The notes: generated by a model from the letters alone, not told the origin. DNA of 64,000 nt from Nocardia grenadensis NBRC 108939 (GCF_001613445.1 NZ_BDCJ01000018.1:124001-188000); one strand, 5' to 3'; counted from the stretch's first letter, positions 52,160-61,512 are shown. A program made the numbers and translations.

Positions 52160-52779
52160 AGACGAGACTCCAATCGGCGGAACAGGAACTCGACGAGCGT
52201 GATCAGCGACTGCAGGCAGGTGCGCCGATCACGGGCGTCGAGGGCTATGAGCGGAGTGTCGTCGGTCAGGTCGAGTGCCTCGCGCACTTCCGACAGCGGG
52301 AAGCGGTTAGAACCCTCGAACTCGTTCACCCCGACCGCGTACGGCACCCCGCGCTCCTCGAGGACCGCCAGTACCTCGTCGGCCTTCTCGATACGCCGGG
52401 TGTCCACCAGGACCAGCGCGCCCAGTGCGCCCTTGGCCAGTTCCTCCCACAACGGAATGAACCGCTGCTGGCCCGGCGTACCGAAGAGGTACAGGGCCAG
52501 TTCGGGGTTGAGCGTGATACGGCCGAAGTCCATCGCGACCGTGGTCTGCGTTTTCGACCCCAGCCCACCCAGATCGTCGATACCGACGCTGGCCTCGGTG
52601 ATGGTCTCTTCGGTACGCAGCGGTTTGATCTCGGAAATACTGCTCACGAAGGTGGTTTTGCCGACGCCGAAATTACCGGCCACCAGCAATTTCACCGAGC
52701 GGGTCACCGTCTCCGGCACATAGTCGACCGCGCGGCCGTATTCCGCGGACCGATCAGGCCGGGAGAGCACGGAGCCCAT
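52156..52779 (-). CDS. cvnD: Conservon GTPase CvnD
   Basis: A 207-residue Ras-like GTPase of the conservon (MglA-related) type. P-loop AGNFGVGKTTFV, TTVAMDFGRI (switch I-like), LYLFGTPGQQRFIPLW (switch II) and VNEFEG for guanine recognition (N-x-x-x rather than NKxD). Conservons are modules in which a membrane kinase-like protein, roadblock protein and GTPase form a eukaryote-like signalling complex. A GAGGAGG site lies just before the ATG; its start overlaps cvnC by 26 bases. Confidence 0.93.
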   Translation of the reverse strand: MGSVLSRPDRSAEYGRAVDYVPETVTRSVKLLVAGNFGVGKTTFVSSISEIKPLRTEETITEASVGIDDLGGLGSKTQTTVAMDFGRITLNPELALYLFGTPGQQRFIPLWEELAKGALGALVLVDTRRIEKADEVLAVLEERGVPYAVGVNEFEGSNRFPLSEVREALDLTDDTPLIALDARDRRTCLQSLITLVEFLFRRLESRL

Positions 52780-53101
52780 TGAGTACCTCCTCGAGCAGGG
52801 CGATCTCCGGCATTATTTCCGCCGGGGTCGGGATATTGAGATGTCCGCTGTCCAGCAGATCGGACACGACGATCGTCACCACCGAAGGCGGGAGGTCGAG
52901 ATAGGCGGCGACCTCCGCAATGGACAGGGCGCCGCGGGCACAGACATCGACCACCCGGCGCGCATCCGGTGTGGAGCCCGGCGCCGCATCTCCGACGGCG
53001 ACGACCAGGGTGACCAGGCCGAGCTCACGGGTCGGACGGGAGCGTCCGCCGGTCCGCACATACGCGCGGACCAGGTCTGGATCACGCCGCGACCGGCTCA
53101 T
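52754..53101 (-). CDS. cvnC: Conservon DUF742 protein CvnC
   Basis: A 115-residue DUF742 protein with the family end NIPTPAEIMPEIALLEEVLNGLRAL and a winged-helix-like core SIAEVAAYLDLPPSVVTIVVSDLLDSG. It starts with VRAYVRTGGRSRP, typical of the family. The ATG overlaps the cvnB stop in ATGA. It probably links the roadblock protein to the GTPase. Confidence 0.93.
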   Translation of the reverse strand: MSRSRRDPDLVRAYVRTGGRSRPTRELGLVTLVVAVGDAAPGSTPDARRVVDVCARGALSIAEVAAYLDLPPSVVTIVVSDLLDSGHLNIPTPAEIMPEIALLEEVLNGLRALPA

Positions 53102-53532
53102 TGCAGATCGCCGCCGTGTGCGCCTCTGCGAGGTTCACTCCCGAGCTCGTGGCCGACCCGCCCGGCGAGCTCGTTCATCCGGTGGGCGATCAGGCCCACG
53201 TCGATATCGGTCATGGTCGCCACACCCAGGAGCGCGCCCTCGCCCGCCGCGGTGATCATGATCATGCCCTGGTCGTATTCGGTCATGTTCTGCCGTACAT
53301 CGTTTCCGTTGCTACCGCAGAACTCGCCGAGCGCCTTACCGAGCGAACGCAGGCCGGAGGCGGCAGCGGCGAACCGCTCGGCATCGTCTTTCGCGATACC
53401 CGCCGAATGGGCGATACGCAGCCCGTCCTCGGACAACAGGACGGCGAATCGGACGCCGGGAACCTCGAGATCGTCCAGTAACCAGCCCAGTTTGTTGGTG
53501 CTGTCGGATACCACTGTCCTCGGTGAACCCAT
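53098..53532 (-). CDS. cvnB: Conservon roadblock/LC7 protein CvnB
   Basis: A 144-residue roadblock/LC7-domain protein: LGWLLDDLEVPGVRFAVLLSEDGLRIAHSAG opens the domain, and MIMITAAGEGALLGVATMTDIDVGLIAHRMNELA closes it. Such proteins act as regulators (GAP- or GEF-like) of the MglA-type GTPase next to them. Its ATG shares a base with the cvnA stop. Confidence 0.93.
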   Translation of the reverse strand: MGSPRTVVSDSTNKLGWLLDDLEVPGVRFAVLLSEDGLRIAHSAGIAKDDAERFAAAASGLRSLGKALGEFCGSNGNDVRQNMTEYDQGMIMITAAGEGALLGVATMTDIDVGLIAHRMNELAGRVGHELGSEPRRGAHGGDLQ

Positions 53533-55112
53533 CAGGATGTCATCCCTTCGGTGTGTTCGGATGCGGCGGCACGGCCGCTCTTGGAGCCGCTCTGCCAGGC
53601 AGCGGCGATATCGGGGCGGGGCTGCCCCGGTTCGGTCCTGTCCTGTCCGGACACGCGATCGTTGATGTCATCAGGGACGGCCGCGGCACGGCGCCGGCGC
53701 CGGGGCAGACCGCCGCTGGTGATGTCGTGGACTGTCGTACGCTGCTCGCTCTCGGTCTCGTCGATGCCACCTGCCGCCGAAGTCCGTTCGACAGGCCGGG
53801 AGCTCTCGGACACGACCGGGATCGCGGCGTGCGCGCCGGTACTTGTCGCCGAATGTGCTCCGATACCGGACGATACGGCGTTCCCGCTCAGAGCGTTACC
53901 GGAGCTTCCCGATACCGACGAGGCCTGGCCACCGGGAACCGCGGCGAGTTCCCGCGGTGCCGACGCGCCGGCCGGGGACGCGGCGTCGTTGTCCTGGTTG
54001 GACTTCGGTGCGACCAGCAGTGCCTCCGGGATGTAGACCATGGCGCGCATACCGCCGTAGGCGTTGGGCCCGTCGATGTAGACGGTGAACCCGTACCGGC
54101 GGGCGAGCGCGGCGATACCCGGGAAACCGACCTTGGGAGCCGGCCCGAGCTGATGGATATCGATCGAGCGTTCGTTGGCCAGGACCTGGCGGGCCTCTTC
54201 CATCTGCTCGGCGTTCATCCGGACACCGGCGTCGTCGACGATCACGGTCACACCGTGATGACCTTCCTGGAAGGTCACGTCCACGAAGGAGGTGGGCGGG
54301 GAGTAGCGCAGCGCGTTGTCGATGAGCGAGGCCAGCGTGTGCACCAGCGGTTCGACCGCACGACTGATGACGATGCGGTCCAGCTGGGACGGACGGACCC
54401 GCAGGTAGTCGCGGACACGACCGGTCGCGCCGCCGACGACGTCGGTGAGCGACTGGGCGGGCCAGCGGCGGCCGGGCAGACCACCACAGACGATCACGTA
54501 GGACTGCGCCTGACGGATCATCTGCTGCACGGTGTGGTCGATCCGGATGAGGGTCTCGTAGACGCGGTCGTCGCGGTGTTCGCGGAGCGCGGAGCTCACG
54601 ACCTGGGAGACGTCGGCTCCCAGGCTCACCACGGAGGTACCGAACGAGCGGACCGCGGCGCTGGTCGCCTCGCGGGCAAGGGTTTCCGAGCGTTCGCGGC
54701 CGGCGTCGGCCTCGGTCCGGACGTTCCGTTCGGCGGCGGAGACGGCGGTACGGACCTGCTCCTCCATCTCCCGGGTGACGGCTTCGCGGGCTTCGCTCTG
54801 GACCGTCCGCAGGTCTTCGGTGACCCGGTCGAGGATCCAGCGCAGGCACTGGGCGAAACGCGAATTCTCCAGTCCGGGGGGTACTTCGGGCGCCACGGAG
54901 GTCTGGTCGAAGCGGCGGGTGGACTCCGAGAGGGCGGGCAACGTGCTGGCCGCGAGATGCTCGAGCGCATCGTCGCGTACGGCTAGTTCCCGCTCGAGCA
55001 CATCGAGTCGTTTCTGTTGGTCTCGCACGGCCCGAACGGCGTACCACGCCACGCCGAGCACCAATATGGGGGCGAGTATCCAGGGAAGCAGCACGGCGGT
55101 ATTCAGATTCAT
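53532..55112 (-). CDS. cvnA: Conservon sensor histidine-kinase-like protein CvnA
   Basis: A 526-residue membrane protein. One N-terminal helix (VLLPWILAPILVLGVAWYAVRAV) is followed by a long coiled-coil region (residues ~30–170) and an HATPase_c domain (~235–350) with N-box LASLIDNALRYSPP and a G-box VGFPGIAALARRYGF. No clear phosphoacceptor H-box is seen, as in other CvnA proteins. The last ~165 residues are disordered, rich in Ser/Ala/Gly and charge. Most CvnA proteins have two membrane helices and an extracellular sensor; this one is short there, so it probably senses inside the cell. It starts the conservon operon; a 38-bp palindrome lies 154 bases upstream. Confidence 0.9.
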   Translation of the reverse strand: MNLNTAVLLPWILAPILVLGVAWYAVRAVRDQQKRLDVLERELAVRDDALEHLAASTLPALSESTRRFDQTSVAPEVPPGLENSRFAQCLRWILDRVTEDLRTVQSEAREAVTREMEEQVRTAVSAAERNVRTEADAGRERSETLAREATSAAVRSFGTSVVSLGADVSQVVSSALREHRDDRVYETLIRIDHTVQQMIRQAQSYVIVCGGLPGRRWPAQSLTDVVGGATGRVRDYLRVRPSQLDRIVISRAVEPLVHTLASLIDNALRYSPPTSFVDVTFQEGHHGVTVIVDDAGVRMNAEQMEEARQVLANERSIDIHQLGPAPKVGFPGIAALARRYGFTVYIDGPNAYGGMRAMVYIPEALLVAPKSNQDNDAASPAGASAPRELAAVPGGQASSVSGSSGNALSGNAVSSGIGAHSATSTGAHAAIPVVSESSRPVERTSAAGGIDETESEQRTTVHDITSGGLPRRRRRAAAVPDDINDRVSGQDRTEPGQPRPDIAAAWQSGSKSGRAAASEHTEGMTS

Positions 55113-55265
55113 CAGCTTTCTCGTCGTTGACGGGGCTCGAGGCGCGCCACGCGGTGCCGTGGCATGCCACGACGCTTCGTCTCGCCTTCCTCGCGACGCC
55201 GACCATGTTCGCCCCTGGCCGGATGAGGTCCGCGCCGGGCACCGCGGTAACGGTCGGTGACATAT

Positions 55266-55303
55266 CCCTTAGTTACTTTCGAGTACTCGAAAGTAACTAA
55301 GGG
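55266..55303. promoter_or_regulatory. Perfect 38-bp palindrome upstream of cvnA
   Basis: The left arm CCCTTAGTTACTTTCGAGT (55266–55284) is followed at once by its exact reverse complement (55285–55303), with no spacer. Inside it, TTAGTTACTTTCGA and its mirror could each hold one subsite. It is AT-rich relative to the surroundings and has no U-tract, so an operator for a dimeric or tetrameric regulator is more likely than a terminator. Confidence 0.7.
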
Positions 55304-55874
55304 ACAAGTCATTCGGCCGATCGATGACCACCGGAGCACATACGCCGATGGCCCGGAACCCGACGACTCGCCCACAGTAGCAGCATTGCCGTGAACTCTC
55401 TCAATAACGGCCGATAATCGATTGTCACCGTTCCGTGATAGGGCCGCGACCTCGCAGAATGCGGAAAGGTATTGCGAGCGTGAAGATCACGACCACAGGA
55501 CTCCGCGGGGACCGCGCGTGCAGCCGGGGGTGCCCCAACGCACATTGCGATCGCATGGCCGATCACCAGGGCCGGAACACCGAAAGAAGACCGACCGGTC
55601 GGTGATTGGCGACGGACCCGGAAAATTGATATCAAGACAGGTCCAATACTGTCCGGGGCCACTCGATTCGGACGCCCCGCCCCGGCCGAAATGCCCAATG
55701 CGCGCATCCCGGCACACGGCGCGATGATCACCGCGGAGCCTGGAATAGCCGTATTCCAGTAAAGCCCCGGCATTACCGGACGAAATGCGACCGGGGCTCC
55801 GGAACGGCCGACCGGTCCGTACCGCCGGCCGGCTTCCGGGCTTCTGTCCGCACCAATTCGGGTACAGACCGGAA

Positions 55875-55905
55875 CGCGACGGCGACCCTGTCGGTCGCCG
55901 TCGCG
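55875..55905. terminator. Terminator of the suf operon
   Basis: CGCGACGGCGACC and its exact complement (13 bp) over a 5-base loop, 29 bases beyond the sufT stop. Confidence 0.75.
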
Positions 55906-55934
55906 AAGTACTGCGCGCGGTGGGTGCGCGGGCC

Positions 55935-56324
55935 TCAGACCGTGAAGCCCAGCGCCCGCAACTGTTCCCGGCCGTCCTCGGTGATCTTGTCCGGGCCCCA
56001 CGGCGGCATCCAGACCCAATTGATCTTCAGATCGTCCACCAGCCCGCTGCGCACCAGCGCATTCCGGGACTGATCCTCGATCACATCGGTGAGCGGGCAG
56101 GCGGCCGAGGTCAGCGTCATATCCAGCACCGCGGTGGTCTCCTCGACCCGCATGCCGTAGACGAGGCCCAGATCTACGACATTGATACCGAGCTCGGGAT
56201 CGACCACATCGCGCATGGCCTCCTCGAGATCGGCGAGCTGCGCCAGATCCTCGGCCGAGAGTTCGGCTTCGGGTCCGGCGGCCGGCTCCGGCGCGGTGTC
56301 CTCGGTGGCAGATATGTCGGTCAT
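55935..56324 (-). CDS. sufT: Fe–S assembly factor SufT (DUF59/MIP18)
   Basis: A 129-residue SufT-like protein that helps mature iron–sulfur proteins. The DUF59 core is DVVDPELGINVVDLGLVYGMRVEE, TLTSAACPLTDVIEDQ (conserved Cys) and the C-terminal WVWMPPWGPDKITEDGREQLRALGF. The N-tail (~35 residues) is acidic and disordered. The ATG at 56324 overlaps the sufU stop in ATGA. Last gene of the suf operon, equivalent to Rv1466. Confidence 0.93.
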   Translation of the reverse strand: MTDISATEDTAPEPAAGPEAELSAEDLAQLADLEEAMRDVVDPELGINVVDLGLVYGMRVEETTAVLDMTLTSAACPLTDVIEDQSRNALVRSGLVDDLKINWVWMPPWGPDKITEDGREQLRALGFTV

Positions 56325-56824
56325 GCTGTTTCCCCGTTCCGTGAGCGGTCGGTAGCGGACGCACCGGGCTCCGCGGCGGAATCGGCCGCGCCGTCGACCC
56401 GCAGCACCGCGTCCTTGAATGCCATCCAGCCCAGTAACGCGCATTTCACCCGGGCCGGGTATTTGGCGACACCGGCGAAAGCGATTCCGTCGCCGATAAC
56501 GTCCTCGTCGCCCTCGACGGTACCCCGGCTGCCGATCATCTCGTTGAACGAGTCGACCACACTCAGCGCCTCCCGTACCGGCAGCCCGATCACCTGATCG
56601 GTCAGCACCGAGACCGAGGCCTGGCTGATCGAGCAGCCCTGACCGTCGTAGGACACATCCTCGACCTCGCCGTCGCCGCCGAGCCGCACCCGCAACGTCA
56701 CCTCGTCACCGCAGGTGGGATTGACGTGGTGCACCTCGGCGCCGAACGGTTCCCGCAGGCCGCGGTTGTGCGGATGCTTGTAGTGATCCAGGATCACTTC
56801 CTGGTACATCTGCTCCATACGCAT
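56321..56824 (-). CDS. sufU: SufU, zinc-dependent sulfur acceptor
   Basis: A 167-residue IscU-like protein that takes sulfur from SufS. The three Cys are in NPTCGDEVTL, GQGCSISQAS and RVKCALLGW; the insert between the second and third Cys (residues ~60–110) marks SufU rather than IscU. The C-tail after residue 145 is disordered. It is 3 bases after the sufS stop. Confidence 0.93.
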   Translation of the reverse strand: MRMEQMYQEVILDHYKHPHNRGLREPFGAEVHHVNPTCGDEVTLRVRLGGDGEVEDVSYDGQGCSISQASVSVLTDQVIGLPVREALSVVDSFNEMIGSRGTVEGDEDVIGDGIAFAGVAKYPARVKCALLGWMAFKDAVLRVDGAADSAAEPGASATDRSRNGETA

Positions 56825-56827
56825 GTT

Positions 56828-58081
56828 CTAGGCAACCCCGAAGAAGCTCTGGGCCTTCCGCACCGCGGCGACCATCTTGTCCACCTCGTCCACGGTGTTG
56901 TACAGGGCGAACGAGGCGCGGGCGGTCGCGGCCACACCGAAACGCCGGTGCAGCGGCCAGGCGCAGTGGTGACCCACCCGGATCGCCACGCCCTCGTCGT
57001 CGAGGATCTGGCCCAGGTCGTGCGCGTGGATTCCGTCGGCGAGGAAGGCGACCGCGCCACCGCGGTCGACATTCTCGGTCGGGCCGATGATCCGCACACC
57101 CGGTACGTCGCCAAGCCCGGCGAGCGCGGCATCGACGAGGGTGTGCTCGTGCGCGGCCACCGCGTCCATCCCGACCTTCTCGAGGTAGCGCACGGCGGCG
57201 CCCAGTCCGATGACCTGAGAGGTCATCGGGACACCGGCCTCGAAACGCTGTGGCGGCGCCGCATAGGTCGTCTGCTCCATGGTGACGGTCTCGATCATGG
57301 AACCGCCGGTGATGAAGGGCGGGGTCTCCTCGAGCAGCGTTCGCTTCCCGAACAGCACACCGACTCCGGAGGGGCCGAGCATCTTGTGCCCGGAGAAGGC
57401 CGCGAAATCGACGTCCAGGGCACGGAAGTCGACCGGGGCGTGCGGTACCGACTGGCAGGCGTCGAGGACCACCAGCGCGCCCACGGCCCGGGCCCGGCGC
57501 ACCAACTCGGCGACCGGCGCCACCGCACCGGTGACATTCGACTGGTGGCTGAAGGCCACGACCTTGGTGGCCGGCGACAGTTCGAGCGAGTCCAGGTCGA
57601 TACGGCCGTCGTCGGTGACGCCGTACCAGCGCAGGGTGGCGCCGGTCCGGCGGGCGAGTTCCTGCCAGGGCACCAGATTCGCGTGATGCTCCAATTCGGT
57701 GATCACGATCTCGTCGCCCGGGCCCACGCGGTACGGGAACCGGTCGTCGGAGAACGCGTAGGTCACCAGATTGAGCGATTCGGTCGCGTTCTTGGTGAAC
57801 ACGATCTCCTCGGCGACGGCACCGACGAAACGGGCGATCTGTGCGCGGGCGTCCTCGTAGGCGTCGGTGGCCTCCTCCGACAGCTGATGGGCGCCGCGGT
57901 GGACGGCGGAATTGCTCGCCAGCAGGAAGTCACGTTCGGCGTCCAGTACCGCCAGCGGCCGCTGCGCGGTAGCCCCGGAATCCAGGTACACCAGCGGTTT
58001 CCCGTCCCGAACCGTACGGTTCAGGATCGGGAAGTCGGCCCGGATCCGGGCGACGTCGAAGGCGGGAAGGGTCGCGGTCAT
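56828..58081 (-). CDS. sufS: Cysteine desulfurase SufS
   Basis: A 417-residue pyridoxal-phosphate enzyme that removes sulfur from cysteine and passes it to SufU. VYLDSGATAQRPLAVLDA, the PLP-binding Lys in AFSGHKMLGPSGVG, the active Cys loop IRVGHHCAWPLHRRFGV and NVTGAVAPVAELVRRA are seen. It starts 1 base after the sufC stop. Group II desulfurase by length and loop. Confidence 0.95.
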   Translation of the reverse strand: MTATLPAFDVARIRADFPILNRTVRDGKPLVYLDSGATAQRPLAVLDAERDFLLASNSAVHRGAHQLSEEATDAYEDARAQIARFVGAVAEEIVFTKNATESLNLVTYAFSDDRFPYRVGPGDEIVITELEHHANLVPWQELARRTGATLRWYGVTDDGRIDLDSLELSPATKVVAFSHQSNVTGAVAPVAELVRRARAVGALVVLDACQSVPHAPVDFRALDVDFAAFSGHKMLGPSGVGVLFGKRTLLEETPPFITGGSMIETVTMEQTTYAAPPQRFEAGVPMTSQVIGLGAAVRYLEKVGMDAVAAHEHTLVDAALAGLGDVPGVRIIGPTENVDRGGAVAFLADGIHAHDLGQILDDEGVAIRVGHHCAWPLHRRFGVAATARASFALYNTVDEVDKMVAAVRKAQSFFGVA

Positions 58082-58082
58082 G

Positions 58083-58853
58083 TCAGGCTCCGGCTCCGGC
58101 CGTCCGGGTGAATTTCACATAGCCGCCTGCATCGAGTTCCTCGGCGAGCTCCGGGCCGCCCTCGGCCACGATGCGCCCGCCCACGAAGACGTGCACGAAC
58201 TGCGGCTGGATATAGCGCAGGATCCGGGTGTAGTGGGTGATCAGCAAAACCCCGCCGTTCTCCCGCTCCCGGTAGCGGTTCACGCCCTCGGAGACGATAC
58301 GCAGCGCGTCCACGTCCAGGCCGGAGTCGGTCTCGTCGAGGATGGCGATCTTCGGCTTCAGCAGACCCAGCTGCAGGATCTCGTGCCGCTTCTTCTCGCC
58401 ACCGGAGAAGCCCTCGTTCACGCTGCGGTCGGCGAAGGCGGCGTCGATATCGAGTTCGTTCATCGACTCCTTCACCTCCTTGACCCAGTGCCGCAGCTTC
58501 GGCGCCTCACCGCGGACCGCGGTCGCCGCCGTACGCAGGAAGTTCGACATCGAGACACCGGGGACCTCCACCGGATACTGCATGGCCAGGAACAGTCCGG
58601 CCCGCGCCCGCTCGTCCACCGACATCTCCAGCACGTCCTCACCGTCGAGGGTGATCGACCCCGAGGTGACGGTGTACTTGGGATGCCCGGCGATGGCATA
58701 GGACAGCGTCGACTTACCGGAGCCGTTGGGGCCCATGATGGCGTGCGTCTCGCCGGATTTCACGGTGAGATTCACACCGTTGAGGATCTGGACGGTGTCC
58801 CCGTCGGGGGTGGCGACCTCGGCGTGCAGGTCCTTGATTTCCAGGGTGGTCAT
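58083..58853 (-). CDS. sufC: Fe–S assembly ATPase SufC
   Basis: A 256-residue ABC-type ATPase of the SufBCD scaffold. Walker A GPNGSGKSTLSYAI, signature GFSGGEKKRHEILQ, Walker B IAILDETDSGLDVDAL and H-loop LLITHYTRI are present. Soluble, without membrane partners. 44 bases after sufD. Confidence 0.95.
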   Translation of the reverse strand: MTTLEIKDLHAEVATPDGDTVQILNGVNLTVKSGETHAIMGPNGSGKSTLSYAIAGHPKYTVTSGSITLDGEDVLEMSVDERARAGLFLAMQYPVEVPGVSMSNFLRTAATAVRGEAPKLRHWVKEVKESMNELDIDAAFADRSVNEGFSGGEKKRHEILQLGLLKPKIAILDETDSGLDVDALRIVSEGVNRYRERENGGVLLITHYTRILRYIQPQFVHVFVGGRIVAEGGPELAEELDAGGYVKFTRTAGAGA

Positions 58854-58897
58854 AGGGTGTCGAATTCCTTCGGTGGTCTGGGAGGCCCGGTGGTCGG

Positions 58898-60076
58898 TCA
58901 GGCGCCGATCGCGGCGAGTTCGGCTTCGATGGCCGCCTCGAGCCGCTCGGCGACCTCACCGACTCCGATCTTCTGGATGATCTCGTGGAAGAAACCGCGC
59001 ACCACCAGGCGGCGGGCGGCGTCCTCCGGAATACCGCGGGCACGCAGATAGAACAGCTGCTCGTCATCGAACCGGCCGGTCGCCGAGGCATGGCCCGCGC
59101 CGACGATCTCACCGGTCTCGATCTCCAGGTTCGGTACCGAATCGGCACGGGCGCCATCGGTGAGCACCAGATTGCGGTTGATCTCGAACGTATCGGTGCC
59201 CTCGGCCGCGGCCCGGATCAGCACATCGCCGACCCAGACCGTGCGGGCATCGCCCTTCGGTGAATGGGGTTCGCCCTGCAGCGCGCCCTTGTACAGCACG
59301 TTCGATTTGCAGTGCGGCACCGCGTGATCGACCAGCAGGCGCTGTTCGAAATGCTGGCCGGCATCGGCGAAGTAGAGACCGAGCAGTTCGGCGTCACCGC
59401 CCGGGCCCGCGTAGCGGACATTGCCGGTGAGCCGGACCAGGTCACCGCCGAGGGTGACCGCGGTGTGCCGCAGCACCGCGTCGCGCCCCACGAGGGCGTG
59501 GTGCGCGGTGACGTGGACGACGTCATCGGCCCAGTCCTGGACCGCGACCACCGTCAGCTTGGCGCTGTCGCCGAGCACGAATTCGACGTTCTCGGCATAG
59601 GTTCCGCTGCCCCGCTGGTCGATCACCACGGTGGCGGCCGCGAATTCCGCCAGCCGTATCTGCAGATGGCCGTAGGCGGTCTTGCCCTCGCCCGGTCCGG
59701 TGATCCGCACGACGACTGTTTCGGCGACCTCGGTCTCCTTTCCCACCGAGAGGATCGTCGCCTGCTCGAAACCGGAGTACGCCTGCGCGGCGACCCGATC
59801 GGACGGGGTGCCACCCCGCCCGAGCCGGGCATCGTCGCGGCCCACCGTTTCCACGGTGACCCCGGCGACCGGCCCGACTTCGACCTCGGCCCGCCCGTCG
59901 GCGGTCGCGGTGCCGTTGTGCAGGCCGCGCAGCCGGCGCAGCGGGGTGAACCGCCACGCCTCGTCCTTACCGGAGGGGATCTCGAAGGCGTTCACATCGA
60001 AGGAGGTGAACACCTCTCCCTTGTTGATCGCCGGAGTACGAGCCTCGGCGGCCTCGGCAACGTTGTCCAGTGCCAT
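58898..60076 (-). CDS. sufD: Fe–S scaffold subunit SufD
   Basis: A 392-residue right-handed beta-helix protein. FDVNAFEIPSGKDEAWRFTPLRRL is the N-terminal mark; the C-half has DHAVPHCKSNVLYKGALQGEPHSPKG and HASATGRFDDEQLFYLRARGIPEDAARRLVV. It pairs with SufB on the SufC dimer and is needed for iron entry. ATG overlaps the sufB stop (TGATG). Confidence 0.94.
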   Translation of the reverse strand: MALDNVAEAAEARTPAINKGEVFTSFDVNAFEIPSGKDEAWRFTPLRRLRGLHNGTATADGRAEVEVGPVAGVTVETVGRDDARLGRGGTPSDRVAAQAYSGFEQATILSVGKETEVAETVVVRITGPGEGKTAYGHLQIRLAEFAAATVVIDQRGSGTYAENVEFVLGDSAKLTVVAVQDWADDVVHVTAHHALVGRDAVLRHTAVTLGGDLVRLTGNVRYAGPGGDAELLGLYFADAGQHFEQRLLVDHAVPHCKSNVLYKGALQGEPHSPKGDARTVWVGDVLIRAAAEGTDTFEINRNLVLTDGARADSVPNLEIETGEIVGAGHASATGRFDDEQLFYLRARGIPEDAARRLVVRGFFHEIIQKIGVGEVAERLEAAIEAELAAIGA

Positions 60077-61512
60077 CAGCCGACGGCTCCTTCCATCTGC
60101 AGTTCGATCAGGCGGTTGAGTTCCAGCGCGTATTCCATCGGGAGTTCCTTGGCGATGGGCTCGACGAAGCCGCGCACCACCATGGCCATCGCCTCGTCCT
60201 CGGTCATCCCGCGGCTCATGAGGTAGAACAGCTGATCCTCCGACACCTTGGACACCGTCGCCTCGTGTCCCATGGTCACGTCGTCCTCGCGGATGTCGAC
60301 ATAGGGGTAGGTGTCGGACCGACTGACGGTGTCGACCAGCAGCGCATCGCATTTCACGGTCGACTTGGATCCGTGGGCACCCTTGTTGACCTGCACCAGA
60401 CCTCGGTAGGACGCGCGGCCGCCGCCCCGGGCCACCGACTTCGACACGATGGTCGAGGAGGTGTGCGGCGCCAGGTGCACCATCTTGGCGCCGGTGTCCT
60501 GGTGCTGGCCTTCACCGGCGAACGCGACGGAGAGCACCTCGCCCTTGGCATGCTCACCGGTCATCCACACGGCCGGGTACTTCATGGTGACCTTGGAGCC
60601 GATATTTCCGTCGATCCACTCCATGGTGGCGCCCGCTTCGGCCTTGGCCCGCTTGGTGACCAGGTTGTACACGTTGTTCGACCAGTTCTGGATGGTCGTG
60701 TAGCGGCAGCGTCCGCCCTTCTTCACGATGATCTCGACGACCGCCGAGTGCAGCGAATCCGATTTGTAGATCGGCGCGGTGCAGCCCTCGACGTAGTGCA
60801 CATAGGCGCCCTCGTCGACGATGATCAGGGTCCGCTCGAACTGGCCCATGTTCTCGGTGTTGATCCGGAAGTAGGCCTGCAGCGGGATGTCCACGTGCAC
60901 GCCGGGCGGCACATAGATGAAGGATCCACCCGACCACACCGCGGTGTTCAGCGCGGAGAACTTGTTGTCCCCGGCCGGAATGACCGTGCCGAAGTACTCG
61001 CGGAAGATCTCCGGGTGCTCCTTCAACGCGGTATCGGTGTCGAGGAAGATGACGCCCTGCTGTTCCAGGTCCTCGCGGATCTGGTGGTACACGACTTCGC
61101 TCTCGTACTGGGCGGCGACACCGGAGACCAGCCGCTGCTTCTCCGCCTCCGGGATCCCCAGCTTGTCGTAGGTGTTGCGGATGTCCTCGGGCAGGTCCTC
61201 CCAGCTCTCGGCCTGCTTCTCGGTCGAGCGCACGAAGTACTTGATGTTGTCGAAGTCGATACCGTCGAGGTTGGAGCCCCAGTTCGGCATGGGCTTGCGG
61301 TCGAAGATGCGCAGCGCCTTGAGCCGGTTCTCCAGCATCCAGGCCGGCTCGTCCTTCTTGGCCGAGATATCGCGAACGACCTCCTCGGAGAGACCACGCT
61401 GCGCGCTGGCGCCGGCCGCATCCGAGTCGGCCCAGCCGTAACCGTATTTACCCAGCGAGGCAATGGCCTCCTCCTGGGTGAGCGGTGGCACCTGGTCGGT
61501 GGTGGTCGTCAT
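60076..61512 (-). CDS. sufB: Fe–S scaffold subunit SufB
   Basis: A 478-residue scaffold protein, beta-helix fold, on which the cluster is built. YVEGCTAPIYKSDSLHSAVVEIIVKKGGRCRYTTIQNWS and the end VSEDQLFYLMSRGMTEDEAMAMVVRGFVEPIAKELP are clear. No intein interrupts it, unlike SufB of M. tuberculosis. The ATG overlaps the sufR stop in ATGA. Confidence 0.95.
   Translation of the reverse strand: MTTTTDQVPPLTQEEAIASLGKYGYGWADSDAAGASAQRGLSEEVVRDISAKKDEPAWMLENRLKALRIFDRKPMPNWGSNLDGIDFDNIKYFVRSTEKQAESWEDLPEDIRNTYDKLGIPEAEKQRLVSGVAAQYESEVVYHQIREDLEQQGVIFLDTDTALKEHPEIFREYFGTVIPAGDNKFSALNTAVWSGGSFIYVPPGVHVDIPLQAYFRINTENMGQFERTLIIVDEGAYVHYVEGCTAPIYKSDSLHSAVVEIIVKKGGRCRYTTIQNWSNNVYNLVTKRAKAEAGATMEWIDGNIGSKVTMKYPAVWMTGEHAKGEVLSVAFAGEGQHQDTGAKMVHLAPHTSSTIVSKSVARGGGRASYRGLVQVNKGAHGSKSTVKCDALLVDTVSRSDTYPYVDIREDDVTMGHEATVSKVSEDQLFYLMSRGMTEDEAMAMVVRGFVEPIAKELPMEYALELNRLIELQMEGAVG

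Larger units (their letters stand above)
55113..55934. other. 822-base non-coding region between conservon and suf operon
   Basis: No gene is supported on either strand. It holds the 38-bp palindrome (55266–55303), probable cvnA promoter, a moderately AT-rich stretch (about 55376–55640) and the suf terminator (55875–55905). Confidence 0.55.
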
